A DNA stretch of 46,037 nt from Poronia punctata (Eukaryota > Ascomycota > Sordariomycetes > Xylariales > Xylariaceae): assembly GCA_022579005.1 (NCBI GenBank), contig MU401715.1:1-46037 (forward strand), written 5' to 3'. Below, one piece after another: positions 8,986 through 22,060 of the stretch. The notes beneath the pieces are model-generated. The model made no database searches. It saw nothing but the letters and a program-made list of their open reading frames with translations, and was not told where the DNA came from. Within the stretch, counting starts at the first letter, position 1. Each line of letters starts with the position of its first letter. The position numbers and the translations under genes are program-made.

Positions 8986-11591
8986 TTTATTTAATAAAAC
9001 TACTAAAAAAAAGCATAGCATATGCTTATAAGCTTTTTTAGTTAATAATATTGTTTGCAAATAATAAATTGCTAACTACTTTAAGCTTATTTTTATTTTT
9101 AAACTATAAAGCAAAGCGTTAATTTGCTTAAAAATAGTTTAAAACTTAGTTAGCAGCAAGGTAATAAGCAAGTAAAAGGTTATTATTAAAGCATAAAAGT
9201 TATAAAGTAATAAAAGCAATATTTAGTTTAATAATAACTATAATATATATAATTAATTTAATTTTGCGTTAATAATAATAAACTTTTTAATAAATAGTAG
9301 TTTTTTTATTTAAAAGTAATTTAATAGATTTTATAAAAGTTAATAGCATTTTGCTAAAAAAGTTACTTAATTTATATATTTTTTTAATATATATAGCTTA
9401 AAATAGCTAAATTAAACCTTGTTTGCAGTTTTAAATAATTTTTATACTTAAAAACTACTTTAATTTATAATTTTTAATTAGTTAATATTTATTTTTTAAG
9501 CTTTTAATAGCTATAAAAGCTATAAGTTTGTAAGCTTTTTAGTAAGCAAGCATAAAGTTGTTTATATATATAAATAATAATATTTTATTTTTAATAAAAA
9601 TATAAAGTTTATAAGGCACTAGCTTAAATTTAAGCTTTAAAAGCGTTAATATAAGCTTTTTTTACTATAATAGTAGTAATTTTTATAATTTATAAAAAGC
9701 TTTTAAAAAGTATAAAAAATTTGTTTTTATATAGCTATAAAGCATTTTTATATAAATTAGTTTTTAAAGCAATACGTTAATAAAAGCGTTAACTATATTA
9801 TATTATTTTATTTTAAAGTTAAACTTAGCTATAATAGTAGCTAATATTTTAAAAAAACTTTTTAGCTAAAATAAAAGCGTATATATTTTTATATTTATTT
9901 ATAAGCTATTAATTACTTTAAACTATTATTTATACTTTATACTTTAAATAAAAGCTTTTTTTATTAAACTTATAAATATATACTTATATATAGTTTAATA
10001 TTTAATAGTTTTTAGCTATATAAGCAAAAACTTTTTTTTAAAAGCTTATTTATTTATAACTAACTAAGTAGTTGTTTTTACTTTTAAAAAACTTACTTTT
10101 TAAAAAATAATTTTTAAGTTTTTTATATAATTATAAAAGCAGCAAAAGCTTGCTTTAATATAATAAAATATTTTGTTTAATTTTATATTTATAAAAAAAT
10201 TATTTTAGCTAGTTTATATAATGTTTTTTTATTTTAAAAGTATTATTAAAATAGTATAATAAATATTTAAGCCCTTTAGCTTTTATAGCTTTGCTTACTT
10301 ATATATTATGCGCTAATTTAAAAGTATATAAGCATTTAGTATTAAATATAGCTTTTTAGTATTTTATTTATTTATTATTACTAATATAAGCACTTTAGCT
10401 TAATTTTAATAATTTAAGCAGCTTAGCAAAAAAAAGCAAAAAACTTTTTATTAACGCTTATACTTATATAAAATAAACAAAATATATTATTATGCTTATT
10501 ATTTATAAATATTTTTACTTAGTAAGCTTTAAGTAAAGTAAAAAACTTATTATAATGCTTATTAAAATTAGCATTTTTAATTATTATAAGTATTATTGCG
10601 TTAAAAAAAACTATAAAGGTATAAAATATAATTAAAATTTTAAGTTAATATAAAGGTAATTAGTTTTATTAAGCTTAAAGTTTTTAATATTTTTAATCCT
10701 ATACTTATTAATTACTTTAGTTTTAATATTTAAATATTATAGTATATATTTAAGTTTATTTTTTTTTTATAAAAGTTAATATTTTAGTATTATAATTTAA
10801 ATTTAAAAATTAAGGTTTTATTTAAAAAATTTATAAAAAATTTATAATTAAATATTTAAAGCTTATTTTTTAGTTTTTTAAGCTTTTTGTTTAATATTTA
10901 GTTTTTATTAAATTTTACATTTTTAGTTTAAATTATTTAATTAGTTAAAAGATTTTAAATTTTATATATATTAGTTAACTTATAACTAATAAAATAACAT
11001 ATTTAAGCTTTAAAGCTTAGTTTTAAAAAATATTTTTTTTTTATATTAGCAATAAAAATATAAGCTTTATAACTATAAACTTATAAATAATTTAGTTTAA
11101 GCTTTTTAATTTTAATATAGCTGTTTTAAAATATAAAGTAAATATAAAATTGTTTATATAAAGTTTTTTAGTAAAATATATATTTAAGTATTTAGTTTAA
11201 TAAATAAACTATAGCTTTATTAATTTTAACTTATAAGCTTTTTAAAAGCTTTATATTAGTTTTTATATACTTAGCACGCTTTTTAATAATTTAGCTAAAT
11301 TGTTTACTAGCACTGTTTTAAGTTTAAATATTAAGTATTAAAACTTTTAATATAATAAATGCTTTATTAACTAAGTAGTTTATAACTATTTATAACTATA
11401 AAAGTTATTTATTTATTTTAATAATAATAACTTATTTTTTATAAACTGCTTATGCTTTTTTTATAAAGTACTTAAATAAAGTTTTTAATATTTTTATATT
11501 AAAACTTTATAAATAATAATTAAATATATGCTTAAAATATTATTTAATTATAAAAAGTATTAATACTTTACTATTAAAACTTTTATTATAA

Positions 11592-11596
11592 AAATG
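11592..11596. repeat. Target duplication AAATG, left
   Basis: The 5 bp before the Gypsy element; identical to 19461-19465. The related Copia copy has AAGTG at the equivalent position (27803-27807), which is the unoccupied site. Confidence 0.9.
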
Positions 11597-11863
11597 TAAT
11601 AAAGCACAACAAAGGGCATTAGTAATGACGTTATTGTAAGGTGTAGCCTCCCCTCTTTTTATAAAGGATTATGTAAATAAAATAAACCTAAATAAGCATA
11701 GCTACGCAAACTTTGCAAGCTAGGCCTAGTTAAGTTAAAAGCTTTTTATAAATTAGATTTTAATTATAAATCCTAACTAAAAAAACCTTTAACCTTTTTT
11801 TTTACTTTTATATTTTACTTTATAAATATAGTTTTTATAGCTACCTTTTAATAACTTTTATTA
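11597..11863 (+). repeat. 5' LTR of the nested Gypsy element (267 bp)
   Basis: Aligns with 19194-19460 without any gap. By my count about 25 of 267 positions differ and every one is a transition. It keeps more C and G than its partner, for example CCTCCCCTC against an all-T run. Confidence 0.95.
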
Positions 11864-12586
11864 AATTAGTGCTTTATACGCTTTATTTATTATTACAAAC
11901 TAAACTAAACTATTAACTTTTATTTTTTACTGCAAGTATTTTAAAGTTAAGACTATTTTTTATTTTAAGCGCTTATAAGTAGTTATTTTATTATAATTAG
12001 CTTATAACCGCTTAAGTTAAACTAGTATAGTAAAGCAAGTTACCTTATTTTTTTTATTATATACTTTTTATTAAAGTTACTAATAAATAACAATACTAAA
12101 AAAAACTTAATATAACCTTTTTATATTTTTGCAAAAAACGTTGCAAGTTAGCCTTATAACGTTAAAATTTTAATAAACGTTATAGCATTCTTTTTTTTTT
12201 TCTTAATTAAAAACAACGCTAAAGTTTTAGTAAGCGTTATTACTTTACTTTTAGTTATAGCTACGCTAAAGTTTTAGTAAGCCTAGTTAAAATATAAAAT
12301 ATAAACTTTATAATTTTACTTTTTTATACTTTAATACCTTTTTATTATTTATTTTTACTTTTATATAATATATAAGCTAAAACATACTATAATAATGCCT
12401 AAAAAAAGGCCGTTATATAGCCTAAACCTTAGCAAAGGCTAATTAAACCTACACTTTCCCTTAAGCATAAGTACGCAGTTTAAATTTATATTTTTAATAT
12501 AAGCAACGTTTAAAAAAGCAAAACCTAGCACTAGTACAAGCTTAGCTAAAAACGTAAGTATAAGCAGTTTATAAAAACAAAGCACC

Positions 12587-12808
12587 TTGCTAAACTATAA
12601 TATATTATATACGCTTAGCTTTAAGCTTTTTTTTAATAAAGTAAAAATAAAAGCGCTAAAAAAAATTAGCAATAATAAAAAAAGCATAAAGTATTTTATA
12701 AAAAAAGCAAAACAATATAGCAAAGCTTTAAACGTTGTTAAAAAAAACTATGCTAAAATAAAAAAAAACATTACTAATATAAAAAAAAATATAAGTATTA
12801 TTGCTTAG
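12587..12808 (+). pseudogene. Longest open stretch of the Gypsy element, probable gag fragment
   Basis: A 73-codon open frame that begins at TTG, not ATG, about 720 bp after the 5' LTR. It is dominated by Lys, Ile and Asn, including KNYAKIKKNITNIKKN near its end. Position suggests the Gag region, and the Lys-rich composition is what G-to-A and C-to-T change would leave. No zinc knuckle or capsid motif is visible, so it may be a chance opening. Confidence 0.3.
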
Positions 12809-15800
12809 TAAATTACTTTTATTAATTAAAACCTTAATAAAATTTATACCTTTATATAAGCGTTAAATAAAAATCTTTAAAAAAACTTAGTAATATTAAA
12901 CACTTTTTTTAACTATTAAAAAAACAAAATAAGCATAAAAAAAAATATTAACTTAGCTATAGCATTTAACTAAAAAGCTTATAAAAAAAACTTTAAACTA
13001 GCTAATTAAATAAATAGCTAAAATAACTTAGCAAAATTTTTAAAATTGCAAAATTCTTTAGCTAATAAAATACGTAGCTAACAAAAAAGCAACTTTAATC
13101 TTTTAAACTTAAATTTTAATTTTAATAACAATAAATATTAAAGTAAAAATTAAAATTATCTTTATAACTATAAACTTAAAAAAAGCAAAAGCTAAAATAA
13201 TTATTAAAATTTTAATTAAAGTAAAATACTTAGCTTAACTTTTACTACTAGCAAAGTAAATAAGTTAAAAAAAAACAATATTAAAACGTTTAACTTAAAA
13301 TAGCTAGATTTTAAAAAATAAAAATGCGTTGCTAATAATAAAAATATAATATATATTAACGTTTATATATTTATTAATTAAATTAGTACTTTTATAAAAT
13401 ATAAGCTAACTTATGTTTTTAATTTAAAGCAAGTACTAATACTATAAAATTAGCTATTAAGTAGTCTTACGTTAAGTTAGTAAAAAAACAAACTTATTAC
13501 TTATAACTAAGTTAATATATATAAAAACAATCTTATAATTTTTATAAAAGCCTTAAAAGATTATTTTTAAATAAAGTCAAGTTAAGCCCTTTATTTATTT
13601 TAAATAAGCACTTTTAGCTTTAAAAATATAGCTAAAAATTATAAAGCATTACTTAAATTTATTTAAAAAAAAATATAATATGCTAAAAAAGCACAACTGC
13701 TTATATGCACTAATACTAATTAGTAAAGTATTTTTAAAAATATTTACAACATAATAAAGAAAACAATTATAAATATTGTTTATTTACTAAAAACTAAAAA
13801 AATACTATAAAAATACCTTAAAAAAATCAAAAATTATTATAAACGCTTAAAATAAAAAGCAAAGTTATAATACCTTTATATTAAAAAAAAAAAGGAATTC
13901 TCTAACGTTTAATTAAAAAAAACTAAAGGTAGCAAATACTAAAAAAACAAGCTTTATAATAATTATTAGCAGAATTTATAAAAATATTAAAAAAATAAAA
14001 ACAAAAAAAAATACTTTAATAACTAGAATTGCTTTAGCAATTAAAATAACCGGTTTTTTAAAAATTTTAAAAGCTATAACCTTAAAAGAAAAATAACTAA
14101 TAAAATAACTAGTATAATAATTAAAAAAGCAAAAAAACTAATAATTATAGCAAAAGTTACTAAAACAAAAACTATAATAAGTACTGCTTTAATTAAAACA
14201 AATCTTAACTAAAATATAATAATTAAGTACATTTTGCTAACAAATCTAGTGCTAAAAGCAATACTAATAAAAAGTTAGCAAAATCCTATAAATTAAATAA
14301 ATTAAAAAGCAATTAAAAATACTATAGCAACTTTTTCTTTATAGTAAATATAAACTATATATACAATTAATATAAAACGCTATTTAAAAAAAAAAAAATA
14401 TATTATAACACCAACAAAAATATTACCTTTAAACGTTATTTAAAAACTTAAAAACCTTTTTACTAGTAAATCTAAATTAACAAATATATAAATATTATAA
14501 AAAATTATAGCCTTTTTATAATTAACTATTTTGCTACTTAATCTTTTATAAAAACGCTAAGCAAAATATTATATAAAACGTAAAAAATATTTTCTAAGCT
14601 AATATAATGTTTACTAAGCTACAAGCTATACTACTATTTTAATTTAAACAAAAAAGTATTAATAAAGCAAACATTTTAAAAGCCCCTTATTTTATATTAA
14701 CTAAAAACAAACTAGCAAAAACAAAAAAAGTTTTAATAAATTTAATAAAAGCTATACTTAAAGCTACTTTAACCTAAAAAAAGCTAACTGTTATTAAAGC
14801 TTTTTACGTTAATAATAAATTAAATAGCCTTAAATTTAACTATACTTATTTATAAATAAAAATCTAAGCTAGCTTAAAAAGTAAAAAGTATAAAGTATAT
14901 AGTAATACTAGTACAAGCAATACTATAATTAATAAATTATTTTTTTAAAAGCTAAAATATATAATTAAAAAATATAAAAGCAAAGCTTAAAAATTAAAAA
15001 ACTAAAAAGTTTATATAAATAAATAAGCAACCTTTACTTTTTATGCCTAAAGCGCAAACGCTAAAAAAAAAGCAGTTTTTATTAAGTTTATAAAAAAAAA
15101 ATAAGTTATAAAAAAAAAATTAAAACTAAAAATCTTATTAAAAGCTAACTTTTATTTATTATATAAAAAAATTATTAACTATAATTAAATAAAACTTTAA
15201 TTTTTAGCTTTTAATTTTAGCATAAACTTTACTATATTATATAATAGCTATAAATATAACTAAAAAGTTATAATATATAAAAATATAATTTTTAATAGTA
15301 ATAAAAGCGCATATTTGCTTATAAACTATAAGCTATTACTTAATAATAGGCAATTTTACTTTATAGCATTATATAACTTTGCTTTAAACGCTATTATAAA
15401 TACGCAATTGCTAGCAATAGTACTAGTTTAAAATATATTAAACAAGCTATTATAAATATAAAAAAATACTAAGTTAAAAAAAATAAGCAAAGCAAAAAAT
15501 AGCAAGCAAATAAATATTTTTTAAAAAAAAGCTATAAATATACTTTTTATTGCTGCTATAATTATAAAAGCAGTAATAAGCGTAACAGCACAAGCCTAAT
15601 TGCTTATAATTATTACTAATATAAAGTAAATACTAGCAAATATTAAATAAAACTTATTATATACCTTAGGCCTAGTTTTAGCTATTAACAACTTATTATA
15701 TTAATTAAAATTAAATACGCTTATATTTAATAACTTACTATTTAAAATAGTATAAAATATAATTTAAGCTACTATTATACTAATACTTATTAAAGCAAAA

Positions 15801-16439
15801 ATGCTAAATAATAAAATTATTAAATTAAAAAACTATAAGCCTTTAAAACTTAAAGTACTAAAGCATTAAGCAACTTTAAGTATATAAAAACTTATAAACT
15901 TATTTAAAATTATAGTACTTAGCAGCATTTATATTTACTTAAAATAAGCTTTATAAGCTAAAAAACTATAAAAAGTAACTAAAATGTTTAAAATCTAAGT
16001 TAATAAAAATACTATTTAAGTACTTAAAAATAATTAACTAAAAGTACCCTTAGTAAAAAAATAGCAAAACGCAAAATTAAACTTATATTATTACTTTTTA
16101 TTATAATATAATATAAAAATACTTAATATAATATATAACTTTTTTTATAAGCAAAAGCGCTTAAAGTAAGTTAATAAACTATATTCTTTTGCTTACTTAG
16201 TATTTATAGCATAGTAAACAATATATAGTATAACTAAAAAATAAGTAGTAATAAACTTACGTATGCTTAATTATATAGTAGTACTTAATAATTATTTACT
16301 ATTACTTTAAATAAATATAATTACTAGCTTAAAAAAAAAAAGTTAAATTATAATAGTAAACGTAATAAGTTTTTTTTACTAGTTTAAAGTATATTTAAAC
16401 TATTAAAAAAAATTTACTATTATTAGCTTTTAAAGTATT

Positions 16440-16806
16440 AAATAGTTAACTATAGCTTTTATAAAATTTTATAACTTATTTACGTACGCTTAAAAGTATA
16501 TAAACAACTTATTTTGCAAACATTTAAAGTACGCGCGTGCTTTTATTAATAATATAATAATTTTTTTTAATACTTTTAAAAACTATATTAAGCACTTATA
16601 AACAATCTTTTAGCTATTTAAGCATAAAAACATATTAATATCTTTAAATAAATCTTTTATTAAGTACTTATTTATTAAGCTTTTTAGTTTTTACGTTAAT
16701 AAACTAAAAATATTAACTATGCAATATTAGCTTAAAGCTTTTAAATAGCTAGCATTTTTATATAATTTAAAAGCTTTAAAGTAGTATATTAGCGCTAGTA
16801 GCTTTT
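16440..16806 (+). pseudogene. Gypsy reverse transcriptase fossil
   Basis: One + frame retains the fungal Ty3/Gypsy palm and connection order: LFTYA, then KYARAFINNIIIFF (16527 on), where FINN at 16542-16553 stands for the catalytic F/Y-I-D-D with both GAT codons changed to AAT. It continues with NTFKNYIKHL.TIF.LF and later ISLNKSF, LFSFYVNKL and LKALK.YISAS (family: S.KKSFIGYPS, LG..V..LG, LETYIGAS). Catalytic Asp loss and several stops make it non-functional. Confidence 0.82.
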
Positions 16807-17184
16807 TATATGTACTTATTTTTTATTATGCTTAACTAATTAAGCTATTATAAAAATAAAAAATAGCTTTTTTAGCTAAAAGCTATAAAAAAAGTAAAGT
16901 TATAAACAAAAGTTTAAAAAAAAAAAAGCATTATTATAAGTTAATGTTTTATAACTTTATACTAGCAAAACTAGTATTATTTAAAGTAGTATAAAATATT
17001 ATTTATAAAAAAACTACTTTGTATTATTATAACCTAAACTAAACTTTATTTATTTAAATAAATGCTTTAATTAAATAAAAATTTAAAATAATAATATTTT
17101 ATTTATTACTAAATTATAAGTAACACTTTAATAAAAATATTTTATTAATTAAAGTCTAACTTATTATATACTTTAATTATTATT

Positions 17185-17475
17185 TATTTAATACTAAAAC
17201 TAAATATAGTCTTTTTAAGTTAAAAGTTATATACTTAGTTTAAGCTTTACGTTAACTATAAATAGTAGTATACTTTAACTAAAGCTAAGTAATAGTGCTT
17301 ATAAACTATAGCGTAATAAAAAATATAATAAAATAAATAATTTTAAATATAGTAGCTATAAACAAAGCTAATAAATAGCTTATTAACTTATTTATTTACT
17401 TTTTATAATATAAATACTAAGTATACTACTTACTAAAATAACTTAACTATATTTTAAACGCTTTAAGTAAGCTTT
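17185..17475 (+). pseudogene. Gypsy RNase H fossil
   Basis: In-frame blocks TKTKYS..KLKVIYLV.A, VIVLINYSVIKNI and N.ILNALSKL correspond in order to the family's T..RY...ELE.L..VWA, V.V.TDH and PDALSRL. The TDH catalytic Asp reads Asn (G-to-A). It follows the reverse transcriptase fossil at the expected distance. Confidence 0.78.
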
Positions 17476-17694
17476 ATATTATATATAACGTAAAAGTTAA
17501 TAATAAGTTAGTTTAGTTAAATAAACTAGCAGTTTTAAACTAAATCTAGTTTATTTTTAAAACTAAAGCTATTATAAGCAACAAATAAAAAAGCAAGTTT
17601 AAAGCAGCATATAAAAAAAACTTTAAATATATTATTATTTTAAAAAACCTTAGTACTAATAAAAGCGTTAGCAATTTTTTTTTTTAGCCTAGCA

Positions 17695-17850
17695 ACCTTT
17701 TTATTATTAAAAAAAAACTAGTATATAATACTTATAACAAAGTTAAGCAACTTTATATTTTAAAAAATATAAGCTATAAAATATTAAAAATAATATATAA
17801 TAATAAGTATTACTTTAAAGCTAAGCACATGCTATATAATTTATAACTTT
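17695..17850 (+). pseudogene. Gypsy integrase zinc-binding region fossil
   Basis: The block LVYNTYNKVKQLYILKNI, followed by IIYNNKYYFKAKHMLYNL, matches the layout of the Gypsy integrase N-terminal region (L.Y....RLCIP, then H...H.G..RM...L), with His codons changed to Tyr by C-to-T. The D,D,E core further downstream is not readable with confidence. Confidence 0.68.
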
Positions 17851-19193
17851 TTTTAATGTTTTAAAAAACCTAGTTAATTAAAAAGTACGTATAGCACTAT
17901 TTTAAATATAATATAAATTAAATAAACTAATAAAAGCTTATAAAAAATTTATAACTTATTAAACTTAAAAACTTTTTGCTAATATATATAATTAAAATTA
18001 ATTTTATTATTAAATTACTTTAAGTGCTTATAAAAAAACCTTATAGCAGCTTGTTAGCAAGCTTTACTATATATACTTTAATGCTTTAATAATAGTTACT
18101 TGCTTAATATTAAAAAAAACTTTATTAATTTTAAAAAATAATAAATATATAGCTAAAAATTAAAAAATAATACTTTTTTATTAACTAATAATTAGCAACT
18201 AAAAAATTTTAAATAAAATTATATTTAATTAAAATTATAAGTTTATATTTAAACTATAAACAAGCGTTTAAAAAGCAATAGGCGCTAAATTAATAATAAT
18301 AATAATATACTATTTTTAAAGCAACAATATTTTTAAAAAAAAAAATTAAATAGTAAAAATTACAATATAATATTATAACTTTATAAAGCTTAATAGTAAT
18401 TAAGTAAAATTGCTAATAATTTTATAATAAAACTTTAATGCTATATATAATACTATAATTTAATTAATACTATATAAATAGCTATATAATTTTTAACTTT
18501 TAAATTTAATTACTATACTTTTTTATAATAACCTAGCTTTAAAAGCAATTAAAAGTATATGCTAATTTTTTTAACAAAATACTTATACTATAATAAACTT
18601 TATTATAGCTAAAGCAAAGCAAGTATATAATTATAAGTATTAATAACTAAAGTTTTATTAAAATAACTAAGTTTTACTTAAGCTTTATAATAAATATTAC
18701 TTGCTTAAATAACTGTTTTAAAAACTAATATAGCAGCGTACTAAGCTTTTTACTATAAAAAAAAAAGTAAGTAAAGCTACTTATAAACTAAACTTTTTTA
18801 AAAGCTACTAAATTTATTTTATTATATTAGTAGCTATACTAAAACCTTAAAAAGCTAAAAGTAACTTATTTTAATAAACTATTTTACTTTTAAAACTAAT
18901 AAAAGTAAACTAACATTTAAATAGTAAAGAAAATATTTATAAAATAAACGTAGTTTTTAAGCATTATTTTAACTAATACAAAAATAAATTTAATTACTTT
19001 ATTAAATAAAAAAAATAAAAATATAAGTATAATTAATAAATATTTAAACATAAGTTGCATTATTTAAAAAACTTAGTTAAAAAGTACTAAAAACAATAAA
19101 AAAAACATATAAAAGTACTAATAACTTAGTAGCAAAGTTAGCTTTATAAAAAGCACTAAAAGTAGTAAACCTTTTCTTTATTGCCTAGCACTT

Positions 19194-19460
19194 TAATAAA
19201 GCATAATAAAAGGCATTAGCAATAACGTTATTATAAAGTGCAGCTTTTTTTTTTTTTATAAAAAATTATATAAATAAAATAAACCTAAATAAGCATAGCT
19301 GCGCAAACTTTATAAGCTAGGCCTAGTTAAGTTAAAAGCTTTCTATAAATTAGATTCTAATTATAAATTCTAACTAAGAAGACCTTTAACCTTTTTTTTT
19401 ACTTTTATATTTTACTTTATAAATATAGTTTTTATAGCTACCTTTTAATAACTTTTATTA
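19194..19460 (+). repeat. 3' LTR of the nested Gypsy element (267 bp)
   Basis: Gap-free direct repeat of 11597-11863. Followed by the AAATG duplication at 19461-19465, after which Copia element 1 resumes. Confidence 0.95.
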
Positions 19461-21529
19461 AAATGCTAATTTATAGTAATTTGCTTAAATAAACAATTTA
19501 GTTAGTTTTTAAAAGCTTTGTTAATTTAGTTTTTAAGCTTTTTATATATATAATTAAAGCAATTTGTTAATTTAATACTTTAGCTTAAAAATTTTTTAAT
19601 TTTTACTTTTTTTACTTAGCTAATTAGGTACTATAATATATTAAAACCTAGGTAGCTAAGCTAAAAATATTATTTAAAAAGATTTGCTTTAAAAGCAAGC
19701 TATTTAATATATTTTGTTTATATATGTTTTTAAGTATAAAAAAAAGCTTTATTTATATTTAATAGTAAGTATTTTAAAATATATTAGCTATACTTATTTT
19801 ATATTTAGTATAATATTAAGCTATTAAGTTTTTTAAAATAGCTTTTTAATAGCTTTATATTTTATTAAAATTCTTTTTAAGTAAAAATATTAAAAAAAAA
19901 TATTTATTACTAAAGTTTTATAATAAGCTATATTTTTAAGCTTTAATATAAATAGTTTTTTAGTTTTTTATACTTGTATATTTATTTTTTTATAAGCTTA
20001 TATAATTATAACTAAGTTTTTAGCTTAAAACAAGTTTTTTTTAAAAGCACTTTTAATATTATAAAAGCGCTTAATTTTATTAAAAATATATAATATAAAC
20101 TTTAAATTAAGTATTGCTAAGCTTTTAAATAAGTATAGTCTTTATATAAGCTTTTTTAATATTTTAAAACTTATATATATAAGGACTTGTTTTAATTATG
20201 CTTTTTTTTATAAGCTATTAGTTAATTTTGCTTTTTTTTAATTAGCTTTTATTTTTTTAAAAGCTTTAAATTTTTTTTAAAGTTTAAATTATATTTAATT
20301 TTAAACTTAATAAAGTTTTTATACTTTAAGCTTTTAATAAAACCTTTTTTTTAAAGCTTTAAAAATATATACTAATATTTAAAAAGGTTATAGTAGCTTT
20401 TATATGCTAAGCATACTTTTTTTAAGTTATAAGTGTTTTTTTTAGTTTATTTTAATAAGTTAATATTTTTTTAGCAAGTAGCTTTTTTACTTTAGCTAAA
20501 AGTTATAGCATAAAAAAATCTTTTTTATTTTTTACTTATAAATAAAGTACTTATTAAAAATAAAAAAGTATTTTTACTTTTTAACTTTTAAGCTTAGTAT
20601 TTTTTTTTTATTAAATATTATAAAAAACCTTTTTATTATTTTTGTTTTTTTAGGCTTTTAGTTAGTTGCTGCTTATGTTTAAAAGTTAGTAGCTAATTTT
20701 AAATAATAAAGTTTTTTTTTGTATTTACTTTTTATATATAATTTTAAAAAAGTTATATTAGTATTTATATTTATTACTAAAAGCTTTAAAAAGTTATTAA
20801 AAAAAATAAGTACTAAGTAACGTATTAAGTTTATATTGCTTAAATTATAAAATATAGTATTTTTACTTTATAATAAACTTTTTAAAATCTTTTATTAGTT
20901 TTTTTATATTTTTTTTAATAAAATTAAAAAAGTTTACTTAAGTAATAGTTAGCAATATTTTAATTATAAGTTTTTTAACTTTTTAAAAGTTATTATATTA
21001 TATATTTACTTTTTAGTTATATTTTATATAAAAAGCCTTATAGTTTTTAAATATAGTATTACTTATTTAAGTTTTTAGCTTTGCTATTTTTTTATTAAGT
21101 TTTTTTTAAGCTTTAATACTTTGTTTATATTTATTTTTTAAAAAAATATATATTAATTTAAACTTTTTAGTAAGCTTAAAAAAGTCTTTTAAAAAAAATT
21201 TAATATTAATTAAATTGTTTTTATTTAAAGTAAAAGTATTTTTAGCTATATTAAATTTAAATTTACTTTTTTTAAAAGCTAAAGCTATAAGCTTTTTATT
21301 AAGTTTAGTAATATTAATAAGTTTAAGTTATTTAAGCTATAGCTTTTTATTTTTTAAGTTAATATATTATTATAGCTATAAAGCTAAAGCTTTTATTTTA
21401 AATTTTTTATTTTAGTAATAAAAATCCTTTAAGCAAAATAGTTTAATTTTATTAGCTAATGCTATTTTTATTAAGTAGCTATAACTATTATGCTTTAATA
21501 ATAATAATAAGCATAATAAAACTTTTAAT

Positions 21530-21752
21530 TATTAAAACTAAGCAAATTAGCTAAATTATATATATTAATTAATATATGCATAAAAAAGAAAATCTTTTCT
21601 TTACTAGAAAATTTTCCTATACTAAATAAGTAAAAAAAAACCTTTTATAAGAAAACCTTTTCCTTTATAGTAGTTTTTACTATAGCTATATAACTTTTAC
21701 TGTATAGGCATTATATTAATTCCTGTTATCTTATAACCTGTTAGTTTTAACA
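21530..21752 (-). repeat. LTR of Copia element 1 (right copy, element 5' LTR)
   Basis: 223 bp, direct repeat of 8212-8432. It ends ...TTAGTTTTAACA at 21752 and is followed at once by CAACA (21753-21757). It keeps an unmutated CA terminus where the left copy has TA. Confidence 0.93.
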
Positions 21753-22060
21753 CAACAGCTAAGAAGTTTAACTTCTAGACTTGCGTTAGCCTACAATTTT
21801 TCTTACCTTTGCTACCTTTGCTACCTTTGCTACCTTTGCTACCTTTGCTACCTTTGCTACCTTTGCTACTGCTACTGCTACTGCTTTAACTAGCCCTTTT
21901 CTAACCCTTTTTTAACCTTTCTTAGCTAAAGCGCTTTTGCTAGCCTTAGCAAAAGCCCTTTTGCTAAAAGCTCTTTTATAAGTAAGTAAAGTAGTAAACT
22001 AGGTAGTAAGTTAAATGCTAGGACTAGCAAGGGATGCTCTTTACAGCGTATTTTTTAGTA
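21753..22060. other. Less-mutated flank right of Copia element 1
   Basis: Starts with the target duplication CAACA and stays visibly richer in C, G and CA/TG than the elements around it. No reading frame or RNA gene recognised. It includes the tandem repeat described separately. Confidence 0.6.
21805..21885. repeat. Tandem repeat: 7 x ACCTTTGCT then 3 x ACTGCT
   Basis: Seven perfect 9-bp units (21805-21867) run into three perfect 6-bp units (21868-21885) that look like the 9-mer with its CTT lost. All TG dinucleotides are intact, so this array escaped the C-to-T process acting on neighbouring transposons. Confidence 0.95.

Larger units (their letters stand above)
11597..19460 (+). mobile_element. 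Ty3/Gypsy-type LTR retrotransposon nested in Copia element 1
   Basis: Two LTRs of exactly 267 bp (11597-11863 and 19194-19460) share the termini TAATAAAG / CTTTTATTA and are flanked by identical AAATG. Total length is 7,864 bp. Pol fossils on the + strand occur in the order reverse transcriptase (about 16440-16806), RNase H (about 17185-17475) and integrase (about 17695-17850), the Gypsy order. The + strand interior is A-rich, as expected of a Lys-rich Gag-Pol template after mutation. All coding capacity is lost to TAA/TAG stops. Confidence 0.95.
8212..21752 (-). mobile_element. Ty1/Copia-type LTR retrotransposon 1, split by a Gypsy element
   Basis: Direct LTRs at 8212-8432 and 21530-21752 have the inverted termini TATTAAAACTAA / TTAGTTTTAAYA (TG...CA changed by C-to-T transitions) and are flanked by identical CAACA at 8207-8211 and 21753-21757. 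Subtracting the nested insertion and its duplication leaves about 5.67 kb, close to the 5.59-kb related copy at 24461-30047. A Copia RNase H fossil on the - strand next to the left LTR sets the orientation: the element's 5' LTR is the right one. The interior is full of stops and cannot encode a product. It is the older layer, since the Gypsy element sits inside it. Confidence 0.92.

Noticed and set aside
21215..21415. 66-codon open frame on + strand inside Copia element 1
   Set aside because: It starts at TTG, is antisense to the element, and encodes a low-complexity Leu/Phe/Ser run expected from T-rich DNA.
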